A stretch of 58,500 nt of DNA from positions 8,651,742 through 8,710,241 of the forward strand of contig NC_135565.1 of the NCBI RefSeq assembly GCF_964340395.1, given 5' to 3'. Each line of letters starts with the position of its first letter. Position 1 is the first letter of the stretch. Of the stretch, positions 14,601 to 26,591 are shown in pieces. The notes under the pieces are model-generated. The model was not told the origin of the DNA. It made no database searches and saw only the letters and a program-made list of their open reading frames with translations. The position numbers and the translations under genes are program-made. This stretch comes from Glandiceps talaboti. Lineage: Eukaryota; Hemichordata; Enteropneusta; Spengelidae.

Positions 14601-15882
14601 TCTGTAATTAAGATTGGTATTTCTCGACGAGCTTTGTGCATGTTCAGAGTGTCAAGTCATACTTTGAGAGGAGAAAGTGGACGTTTTAAAAACATCAATA
14701 GAACGAGAAGAATGTGTGAACTGTGTAATTTACAGTAGCTGGAAAATGAATTCCATTTTTATCTTGTATGCCCAGCATATCACGTGTTAAGAAAGAAATT
14801 CCAATCATCCATTTACTACGAATTCCCGACAATGACACAATTGAAATCACTTCTGTGTTCACAAACCCCTCATACCGTGATGAGTTGAAAGGTGTAATAT
14901 ATATGGCGGTTTTGGATGAGTCTATTGCATTCAATTTTCAGACCTCACAAACCGTTATTGGAACTCTGCGTTGGGTTGGATCAAATTGTACCATCTGCCG
15001 TTGTGAGGAATCTTGGGTTTTACTTTGATAGTGTTGTTTTATCACATAGTCAAGTTTCACAAGTCTGCAAGTCAGCTTCATTTGTTTTAAGTCGCATTGG
15101 TCGCATCCGTAATGTTCTAGATCGCACACCTACTGAAAGACTGATTCACGCTTTCTTAACATCACGTTTTGACTATTGTAATAGCCTGTATATCCATCTT
15201 CCTGACTATCTTATTAACCGCTTACAACGTATACAGAACTGCCGCATGTTTGGTCACTCGCACTAGGAAATACGAATACATAAAGCCCGTCCTCCGAGAT
15301 TTTCACTGGCTCCCTGTCGTCCACCGAATTGAGTTTAAGGTTCTTATGCTCACATACACATGTCTTCAAGCACCAACTTATATGTCGGATCTTCTCACTG
15401 TCGTCAGGCCAGAAAGATTAACACGATTTGCAGTCACGACGAAACTTTTAGAATCGCGCTATGTCCAGGAGCACAGTACCGTAGCCGGGGGGGGGGGGAG
15501 GAGTAGGCAAGGGGGGCAGTGTACAACCGACATTTGTAATAGTTGCCGAAATTTGTAATAAACCGAAATTTGTAATAAAATTGCCGACATTTGTAATAAA
15601 TTGCCGATATTTGTAATAAACTGACGACATTTGTAATAAATTCTGTGAACGACAATTGTAATAAAAATTGCCGATATTTGTAATAAATTTCAGAAAAAAA
15701 TGTGTAATAAACCTCAGCCGAAATTTGTAATAAAAAAAGGTTAAGGGGGTTCCTCTCTGACTTTCAAAGAAATGGAGTTACTCATTCTAAACTTAGAGAA
15801 AGGATTTAAAATATCGTCATTACAGGCTTCCTAGAATTAATTTACAACAATTATGTCAGCAACTTGGATCTTTGAATCTTTG

Positions 15883-15957
<75 letters not shown>

Positions 15958-18900
15958 GTCAATAATAAGTCTACTTATCTACCTAGCTACTTACTTACCT
16001 ACTAGTACCTACATTATATACCCAGCAGTACTCATGTACCAACCCATCAGTTCAAATCATAATTCACTTGATGAACACGTCGTGCTTTATTGAACGAATG
16101 TAAATTTTGATCATTGGTGGACGTGTTGTTAAATTGACTTTGTCAAAAGATAACTTGTCGGTTGGTTGGTTGCAGTGTGTGAACTTAAGGGAAAATGACT
16201 ACTGGTCATAAGGACCGACATGTAACAAATGCTGCTGGTCCTTAAGGAAAACTGCTGGTCCATACTCAATGCAGTCCATGTTCACGACCTGTATCTACAC
16301 CCCTCCCCCATTTACAGACTAAATAATTTTGAACTTTAATATGATACAGCATATCTTTAGATATAAAAAGTAAAAGAGAGTACAACGAATTGTTTACTAT
16401 CCACTATTATTTCATAAAATTTCCACTCACAGAGTCAAAAGTAAATTTTGGATTCCTAACCAAGTAATTTTTGACTCTGTGAGTAGAGATTTTCATTTGT
16501 AACTATGAACCCAGCTAGAGACTGCATATTCATTCTGTCCTTATAGACTTTAGTGGACTGAGACTGAATGTATTCATTCCACCATAGAAATACAGATCCA
16601 TAGATTGTAGATAATATGGGTGAATGAATCAATAAATCTACATTATCTGCAATCTCTAAGAGATCACAGTCCTCTCCTTCCTCTCTGTACGATTCACTAA
16701 ATTCTGAATCACATAATCCAAAGTCAGATTCATCGTCTGTGGCAACAGCTGATGTAGCTTTCCAACTCTTATCGAACGTAGACCACACATTCACATCATA
16801 GCAGAAAGTTTTATCGCGTAACTATCCCTCTTGAAAACTGTGTATTTGCTTTATTTCAATTTCCATCCACTCAGTGACACGGAGCGGTTTCGTCTTCCTT
16901 CGGTCTTTACATATGTAATGAAGCCCCCATAAAGCCCTACCCGTATACCCTACCGTGGTGTATTGAGTATCGTCTCTGACTGTTTGTGTAAGAAATCTGA
17001 CCATGATGAAGAGAATGGCTAAACATGTCTTAAAGTGCGAGTTTTTTTGACGTGGGAACGTGATATGGTAACTGTACTATAATGTGTCATCCACTATGTA
17101 CCCGTGTTTGGCATGATGCAGTAATTTTCCAGATACAACAATGGCAACAAAAATGCAACATTTCTAAGTCTACACGTTGATTATAACATGACAGGACGTA
17201 CATTATCATATGCATCAAATTGAAAGCAATCAGACTACGCTTTTTTTTTTACTGTTTTTACAAAAAAAAAACTATCGTACTGGAGATATCTTACGAAGTG
17301 TACCTGCCTTCTTTATCAGTTAAAACGCCATTTTCGATCGCGGCAACAGACATGGGGAACTCCGGTAAATTGATCGGGAAACCCAATAACATTTACCGGC
17401 TATACCAGCCTTTAAAAAACAGTGTATGTTTCGTCTTTTTCTTCGGAAGCTCATTGCCGCCTTCTAAATATCGCCACATACTTTATAAATTCAACGTGGA
17501 ACTGTCTCAAACACGTTAAAAGTTTCATACACTTCGAGCAGTAAACTTTACAACAATGATTAAATGAGTACGATATCATGGCGGAAAAAGACGTATGCGC
17601 TGAATGCGTAAAATGAGTCTGAATGTCTAAGACGCAGATGATTAGACGCTGTATGCTACGTCATGTAGACATGATATCAACATTGGCAACAACACGTAGC
17701 GAGCTAGCTCTGTGCCGCTTGACTTGAACGAGATGTCGAGAGTAAAATAGGTAACACAAGATCAGATTCATGTAGGTGAAATTGGATATATCTTTGAATA
17801 AATGTTATTATTTACTCCAAATTTCAATCGGTCATAAGGACCGATACGTTGTTGTAATTCTGAAAAACTGTCGGTCCGAACGGAAATCTGTTGGTCTCGG
17901 GCCGAAGGACCGGCGTTAATTTCGCACGCTGGTTGGTTGGCTGGTTGGTTGGTTGACTAACTGACTGACTGACTGACTGACTGGCTGGCTGACTGACTGA
18001 CTGACGGAGGGATGGAAAGACGGGCATATGGAGGATAGCTAAAAAGTAATTTCAATCTGTTTTCTAACCTGATTTTATCTAGTTCTTAAATCTTACTTCC
18101 TCTAGTGTACAAGCGGCGAATGTATGAGTTGCTTGTGATTGTGAAGGCTTCTGAGTGATGAATGAATATACGATCTAGCATCATCAATCCATCACTTTAT
18201 CAACACTTCGTGGTTGTATGATCGAATGTATATATTTTAATCATTGCGGACAAAGTGTTGGTTGGTTGGTTGGTTAGCTGGTCGGCTGACTACCAACAAA
18301 CTGATTTCTCTAGAAATCTTAGAAACGGCGATTTCACAACCAATTTTAGAGTGCATTTGGGGGCAAAAATTGAAAGCTTCATAATGGCTTGAGAAGTAAT
18401 TGGTATGAGTATTTTTTAAAAACAAATTAGTTAGTATATCAATAAGTCTACACGGACATATTCTTGTCCGTGAGTGTGAAGAGATTAATATGCATAAAGG
18501 CGAATATTTCAGACATCATACATTACGGACACTTGTGTTATGGATACTGTATATCACTATATCTCACCAAAGTCTAGCGACACACATACCAGTTTCCAGG
18601 TTCGATTATTGTTGGTCTGTGAACTAATTGTACTTATGTATAAAAAGAAACATAATCGCTTGCCAATATCTGCCTGATGGTTTTATTAGTGGGTTTTCAC
18701 CTAAGCGAAGACGAACGATATATGCAGACGGACAACTATTGATATGCAAATACGAACGTAAGCATGAATAGATGCCACGTATAAATCGACTGAAACCTCA
18801 TTAATCTATTGACAATATTTAACGTCTTCAGCCCGAGTGGGTGAAAGAGAATGTTTCCTTTGTCAAGTAACTTGCATTTCATTATCACAAGCTTACAGAT

Positions 18901-21900
18901 TTGTCAATACATTTCTTGTACACCTGTTTGCAGATGTTAATGAATTAAAAGAATATGGCGATTGGTTGATGGGCTTGGAATTGCAAGCTTGAGACGAGAA
19001 CGTATTGATTTTGCATGATTTGAACCAACTGTTCACTTTCCTTCTAATTCTTTTTAAATATAGAATTCATGTAATATGTTAGAATTAGTTATCAAAGTAA
19101 TTCGAACACGTGCTCCAGGGAATTGTCGTGCAAAAATGGCCGGGTGCGGACGTGTCTTCCGGGTTCCTGTGACACGTATCGAACGTCAATTGATTTTGGA
19201 AGCTATGGGTCAGCGTGCTAACAATTATCAACTGATAGCAGATCATGTCCGTGCAAATGTACGCATTCTGTCTCGAGATGTGCAAGACATTTACATTATT
19301 CGTTCTGCTACTGTAGTAAGACGTAGAATAAGGGATGTCGTCCAACGTCATCAGAACAGGTCATTGTTCGCACAAATAGGAAACGACCAGAATTTATGAC
19401 AGGGTGGACTTGGAATATTGTGATCATGTTGAACACGTTATGATTATTGATACCTTGATAGCCAGTTATAAAGGATGTATAGTGGGTTTCATAATGGTGC
19501 TGGTCGACAATAACACAACAACCCGATCGTCGAATACATACGTCATGACTATATCAACGTTTGTTAAAGTTTCACAGCTTTTTGCAACACTTTTGGACTA
19601 GAGATCGGTTATTTGTTCCCGGCTTCTTCGCCTCATTGGCTTCATGCATTCACAAAACAAGTTACTTGACTGTGCAGACAGGGAAAAAAATAGAAACAAA
19701 ATTATGATATCCTTATGCAAATAAAATGCGACGTATAAATCGAACGAAACTCATTATCTTTCGACAATATTTAACGTCGACGAAAGTGGACGTATGCAAA
19801 TTTTAGAACGAAAGCACATTTTAGAACGAAAGCCGACGAAAATCTATTGTTATGCAAAGACAGAGTGACGTATAAATCGACATGGCCGACGAAAAGCTCA
19901 TTAATCTATTGATAATATTTAACGTCAACGAAAGTGGACGTATGCAAATTTTAGAACGAAAACATTTTGAACGAAAGCCGACGAAAATCCATTGTTTTGC
20001 TAATACATGCAATAGGTAAATCGAAATGACCAACGAAAAGGTCAATAATCAATTGACATATTTGTCTCCAACGAAAGATGACGTATGGAAATTATAAAAG
20101 GTTGCGTAACTGAGCTTCTCGACAACCTACTGGGGGGGGGGGGGGGGTTCCAAGCTTGTCGAATTCAAAGTAAGCTTATAACTTTATTATGCTACTTATC
20201 CTCGTCAGTTTCACCTGCGGCAAAAATAAAAGGTTCATAAAAATGTCTTGTCCAATCCGTTGAACAAACACAAAACATCAATACTAGTAGTACTCTCGGT
20301 TAAAACAGTTTTTAAAGGCTTCCTTTGAAAGTAGTCAGGGTAGATAACTGATAAATACAAGTCAAAATGAGGAATAATCGTTAATTGCCGCAAATATTTC
20401 AACATTTTAAGTTGAGGGGTAGTACTTTCTAATTATTAAAACAGTACAATCACAAACGTTAGAGAAGTCTCCAGCGTATATAGTAAAATGCAGATACCTT
20501 GGAAAGTTAAATTAGAAACGAATGCGACGTTTTGACCAGGACCATGATTTCATTTTCAGAAGATGGATTGAAATATCGGATTCGTTTCAAAATAGCTGTA
20601 TTGTACTGTCCTATTGACTCTCTCGGAACAATTAACAATACATTTTCTATTCTAATTATTGTTTTTCGCTTGGCTATTTCAAATGCACCGGTGTGTATTG
20701 AGCAGTTCTACCAAAATATAGCTCTGTCATATACAAACCAAATAGCAATAATGTTTGGTAAATTTCACCCCAAACATTTCAACTCTTTTGTTTTGATACA
20801 CTGCATAGTTTCTTTTCCGTTAAAGATGGTTGAACTGGTTGAAATTGACACTTCAATATTTCAACGGACATGTTATAACATTAATTTGCATACCAACTTG
20901 TACAACGTCAGCTATGATGTCACAATGTTATCAGGTTGAGAGTTTTATAAAACTATGATAATACCATAGTTATTGACGTAGAAGTTTATTCACCTGTGTT
21001 TAAGACTGAGGCAAACATTTTGTAATTATGTTATCGCAAAGCATGCGCTCTTATGAGCAAGTCGTGAGAAGAATGCTCACATTCAGGTGCACACATGAGG
21101 AAATATTCACTTTTGGCCAAAATTATCAAACACGCTATATACAGGTATACAGGTATACAGGTACAATTCTGATTATAGGCCTTATTTAGGCCTCTGATAT
21201 CAGATCATGTTAAATTAAAGTCTTGTCAGTGCGTATGCTAGCATAGTCTTCAAATTTAAATTTCATTTGCAAGTCCTTCCCAGTGTCTATCTAAACGTCT
21301 CTCAAAAGTATATACATTTGGTGCATTAACCACATGATTGGGAAGACTATTCCATTGGTTTATACTTCTATGTACAAAAGAACATTTCCTAATATCCAGC
21401 CTAGTATGGACTTTGTACATTTTATATTGATGCCCTCTAGTGTCACAATGTCTCGTCTTGACAAAATCAGTCACTCTAGTGTCATATTTCCCCGACATAA
21501 TTTTATAGAGTTCAATCATATCTCCCCGGAGACGACGGTAAGCCAAAGTTGGTAAGTTCAGATGCCTTAGTCTTTCCTGGTATGACAATTCTCTAAATCC
21601 TGGAATTAACTTGGTAGCTCTGCGCTGTACGTTCTCGATGGCAATAATATCTTTTTTGAGGTAAGGTGCCCAAACTTGATTTGCATATTCCAAATGTGGT
21701 CTGACCAGACCTTTGTACAATAATAAAAAACTTTCTTTGTCAAGATGAGCATAAGTTCTCCTTATCAGACCCATTATGGAATTTGCCTTATTTATTTTTG
21801 TAGAAATGTGACTTGAAAAGGATAGCTTATCATCCACGATTACTCCTATATCCTTCTCTTCCTTTGTATTTCTAAGTTTGACCTTATTTTGTCCCATGGT

Positions 21901-24900
21901 ATATGATCTATCTGACAAGTGTGTCTTTCCTATCCGCATACTGGCATATTTATCTGGATGAAATTTCAGAAGAGAGTTCTCTGTCCAAGTATACATGTTA
22001 TCAATATCTGTTTGTAAGCAATCACAGTCTTCTTCCTTGAATATTCCCCTGAAAACTTTGGTATCGTCTGCGAATAGATATATTTCTGAGCTTTGTACTA
22101 CATCTGGAAGTGTGTTGATATATATTACAAAAAGTATGGGTCCTAAGACAGATCCTTGGGGTATACCACTTAGCACCTCCTGCCATTCCGATGAAACGCC
22201 ATTTACAATAACTTTTTGTTTCCGATTATTGAGGAAAGCAGATATCCAGTTTAGCAGCAGGCTTGGGATCCCATAGTATTGAAGTTTCTCCATTAAACGC
22301 CTATGAGGCACTTTGTCAAAGGCCTTCATAAAGTCACAGTACACAACATCAACACATCCTCCAAGATCAATAATTTCTGTCCACTTGTCTAGGACTTTGA
22401 TTAGTTGTAGTACAGTCGAACGACCACTGATGAAACCAAACTGTTGATCACTAAACAAGTTATTACTGCTCATATATTTCACAATAGAGTTCCTTATCAG
22501 GGTTTCCATTATTTTACAGACAACACTTGTAAGGCTGATTGGTCCGTAATTGCTGGCTAACCATTTACAACCTATCTTAAATATAGGCGTAACGTTGGCA
22601 CACTTCCAGTCATTCGGTATTGTCCCTGTCTTTAGTGATGTGTTATAAATTATGGTTAATGGGGTACAGAGCACTTCTCTAAGTTCATATAATATTCTGG
22701 GATGTACGAGGTCAGGGCCTGGTGATTTTGAGGTTTTTAACTTGGATAAAATCTTATAAGTGTAGTCTCTGGAGTAATATTCAGCTCAAGTATGTGTCTA
22801 GCATGTATGGTATTTGGTAAATCCCAGTGGCCTTGTTGCTCCCTTGTGAAGACTGATGAAAAGAAATCAGCAAGAACCTCTGCTTTTTCTTTGTCACAGG
22901 TGGTCATATCTTCTCCTTTATCATTGCCTGTTTTGGATAGGTTCGGTACTCCAGTTCTTAATTTAGATTTAGAACTGGCATAGCCCCAGAACTTTTTTGG
23001 GTTTGTCTTGACCTCCTTCGCCACTGACTTTTCATAATCTTTCTGTACTTTCCTTGTTATTCTTCTAACTTGGTTTCGGATTTCACAATAGTCCTGATAT
23101 ACTTGACCGTCTTTTGTTTGCAAGAATCTTTGCCATAATCTGTTCTTCTTTTTAACCTTTGCTAACGTTTTTCTATCCAGGGGTACAGCATAGTTCTTTT
23201 TGGACGGATTCACAACTTTCTGTGGAATGCAGACTGTTTCCGCTTCTCTATAAATTTCTAGAAATGTGTTCCATTGTATATTCACATCATCTCCGCAGGA
23301 ATTAAGTACTTCTGCCCAGTCTATACTTAACATTTCTTTCATTTTATTGTAGTCTCCATTATCACATTTATATCTAATCTTTGGTTGTACATTGTCCTCT
23401 TTAACACACATGACTTTGATCTTCAACATAGAATGGTCACGACCAAAATCTCACCAAAATTTGCCCTCACAGGAGAGGAATTGGCATGAGGAAATTGTCA
23501 CCAGTGAAATTTTTCTCAGCTGATTGTTCTAGTGTGCTCCTGGCTAAATTAGTGTTTCTACAGGTGAACACCCACTAAGAAATTCATTGACAATAGTTAG
23601 CGTCTTCGACGAAAGTCGACTTATGGAAATTAACATGACAAAGAGTAAGTGCAAGTAATGGTACGATATGGTTGCGTAACTGTGCTGCTCGACTACGTAC
23701 TGGGGAGAATCACCAGAGCTTGTTGAATTCCAAGTACATGTATAACTATAACTATGTTTTACTACTTTTACTCTGGAGTTTCACCTTTGACAAATAAAGG
23801 TTGCCACAAAAATGTCTTGTCAAATTCATGGAATTAAAGCAGAACATGAGTAGCACCATTACCGTTCTTCACTTCTACTTTGAAAGCAACCAGGCTACCT
23901 ACGAACGCATGTCGAATGAGGATTAACGGTTTATTTCCGTAAATATCAGAAGTCTCTAAATGCCCTTGCCAATCAAGACAGTTCTACTCTTTGTCTAGAT
24001 ACAGTGCAAAGTTTGTCCTCCGTTAAGGATGATTTAACCTGATACTTCAATACTTCAATGGACATCTCATTATAATTTGCATGCCAGAGTCTTCCAACGT
24101 TAGCCAATGACGCTACAAAGTTCTCAAGTTGAGAGAACTCCAAAACCGCCGGCTACTGCTGCAGTGTCTGGGCAATACCAAAATTTTTGATTGGTGGAAT
24201 CTAAAGATTTGCATATAGAATTACAGATGGTTTCAATGACGTTAAATATTGTCAAAAGACTAATGAGTCTGTATTGTTGTTTAGGTCGTGTTCATTCAGG
24301 TTAACGTCCGCATTTGCATATGAATATCTCATTAACGAGGGGACCGTAGTTGACCGTCGGTATAAGTGCTTAGGTGAAAACCCGCTATTAACACAAACCT
24401 ATGACAGGCCAACCAACGATAAACTCTGATATATAAAGGAAGAATTTTGGATTTGAATCATAGAAGTAAATACATAACAATATAGTTCTGTATCAATTTT
24501 TGGTGCTAAATACCGGCGCAAAACTTCCCTGGCTTAACTTGTAGAATAAGTTCTTACACACAGAGAATTTTGATAAAGTTTCTTAGATCCAGGTGTTTAA
24601 TTTGTTGAAATCTAGGATTGGTGAAGATGAGGCACTTATTTTGTAAATTTTTACTGTCAGTTTTACTTCAAATGTCGTTACAAATGTCGTTAGTTTATTA
24701 AAAATGTCGTCAATTTTATTACAAATGTCCTTAGTTTATTACAAATGTCGGCAATTTTATTACAAATGTCGGCAATGTTATTACAAATGTGTCGGCAATT
24801 TTATTACAATTGTCGTTAGTTTATTACAAATGTCGTCAATTTTATTACAAATGTCGTTAGTTTATTACAAATCGCAATTTTATTACAAATGTCGGCAATG

Positions 24901-26391
24901 TTATTACAAATGTGTCGGCAATTTTATTACAATTGTCGTTAGTTTATTACAAATGTCGTCAATTTTATTACAAATGTCGTTAGTTTATTACAAATGTCGG
25001 CAATTTTATTACAAATGTCGTTAGTTTATTAAAAATGTCGGCAATGTTATTACAAATGTTGGCAATTTTATTACAAATGTCGTTAATAAGTTATTACACA
25101 TGTCGGCAACGTTATATTACAAATGTCGGCAATTTTATTACAATTGTCGTTAGTTTATTACAAATGTCGGCAATTTTATTACAAATGTCGTCATTTTATT
25201 ACAACTGTCGGCAATTTTATTACAAATGTCGTCAGTTTATTACAAATGTCGGCAATTTTATTACAAATGTCGTCAGTTTATTACTAATGTCGGCAATTTT
25301 ATTACAATTATCGTTAGTTTATTACAAAGGTCGGCAATTTTGTTACAAGTTTTCAACAACTTTATTACAAGTATATTCGTAATTGGTACAAGTCTCTGTA
25401 AATATACAAAACAAGTTGTAATGTTATATATAGTGGCCACAACAACATTTGGTTGTGCTATTATAAAACATTCTACAAGTTCAAAATTGAAATACACAAA
25501 ATAATGATTTAATTGAAATGGAGATAAGATTTCATTATTTTAGAGAAAGGGATTGGGGAGACGTTATTCTCCCCTTTTTTCTGTCCTTCATCTAAATAAA
25601 TCAGAACTCACGAACTCATTCCCGGCTCTACTGGTCAACTATCCCTGAAATCCCTTCCCTATCAGATTTAAAATGATGAACTACTACCCATTGTGCACAG
25701 CTCACTAAACCATGCACATCCTCGAAAACGCCACTAAAATTGAATAGATTAATGAAGAATAGAAAATCACTGTAATGATATGGAAGGGGGCTGCTGTACT
25801 CAAACATTGATAGTATAAGTCAAATCGATACACATCAGTGGCGACAAATCTCACAAATTTCATGTAATGTCATGCGAACACATATTTTCTAATATATTCT
25901 GTCGAATTGCTCAGTATCCACGGCAGCTTGCAAAATATAACAAAACTCCGCTAAGAATTACACAGTGTACATTCATTCATTCATTCATTCATTCATTCAT
26001 TCATTCATCCATCCATCCATCCAACCATCCATTAATTAATTTGTTCAATCGTTCATTCATTCATTCATTCATTCATTCATTCATTCATTCATTCATTCAT
26101 CCATCCATCCATCCATCAATTAATTAATTAGTTCCTTCAAATGAATGGCATCCACCCATCAATTAACTAATTAATTAATTTCTTCGATCATTCATTCATT
26201 CATTCATTCATTCATTCATTTATTCATTCATTCATTCATCCATCCATCCAACCATCCATTAATTAATTTGTTTGATCATTCATTCATTCATTCATTCATT
26301 CATTCATTCATTCATTTGTTCGTTAATTCATTCGTTTGTTTGTTCAATCATTCTTAAACTTCCTCATCACATACATACATACATACATACA

Positions 26392-26425
<34 letters not shown>

Positions 26426-26443
26426 CATACATACATACATACA

Positions 26444-26477
<34 letters not shown>

Positions 26478-26503
26478 CATACATACATACATACATACAT
26501 ACA

Positions 26504-26537
<34 letters not shown>

Positions 26538-26555
26538 CATACATACATACATACA

Positions 26556-26591
<36 letters not shown>

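Larger units (their letters stand above)
21140..23450 (-). mobile_element. 5'-truncated CR1-like LINE with octamer 3' tail
   Basis: The minus strand encodes the end of the endonuclease (DHSMLKIKV, about 23437), the linker (23429-22737) and the reverse transcriptase (22736-21256). One single-base frameshift at about 22740 separates the two frames; otherwise the protein is uninterrupted. The 3' end consists of three copies of the 8-bp unit TACCTGTA (21140-21163), as in CR1-clade elements, which end in short octamer repeats. It is truncated within the endonuclease, the usual result of incomplete reverse transcription, and lies inside the 5.7-kb TIR element, so it is the younger of the two. Confidence 0.85.
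18689..24385. mobile_element. 5.7-kb terminal-inverted-repeat DNA transposon with 5-bp target duplication
   Basis: The left end (18689) reads GTGGGTTTTCACCTAAGC; the right end (24385) is GCGGGTTTTCACCTAAGC on the minus strand. Beyond the tips both arms share ATATGCAAAT/CATATGCAAAT, CTCATTAATC and TTGACAATATTTAACGTC over about 160 bp. TATTA flanks both sides (18684-18688 and 24386-24390), a clean 5-bp target duplication. The interior carries GAACGAAAG/GACGAAAAT repeats, a duplicated subterminal block, a truncated LINE (21140-23450) and a small frame (19076-19399), but no recognisable transposase, so it is probably non-autonomous. The superfamily is undetermined. Confidence 0.7.

Noticed and set aside
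17220-17519. 99-codon plus-strand frame containing a hydrophobic FVFFFGSS stretch
   Set aside because: It starts inside a poly-T/poly-A stretch, has no recognised family and no convincing splice sites.
18257-18276. GGTT runs as telomere-like or CRISPR-like repeats
   Set aside because: Simple tetranucleotide tracts without spacers; eukaryotic context.
20532-20939. 135-codon plus-strand frame within the TIR element
   Set aside because: The equivalent region of the duplicated module at 23.96-24.14 kb does not keep the frame, and there is no domain signal.
24704-25382. Long YYKCRQF-type reading frames (also at 15.5 and 27 kb)
   Set aside because: They are translations of the ~20-bp minisatellite; several frames are open at once and no start or splice context exists.
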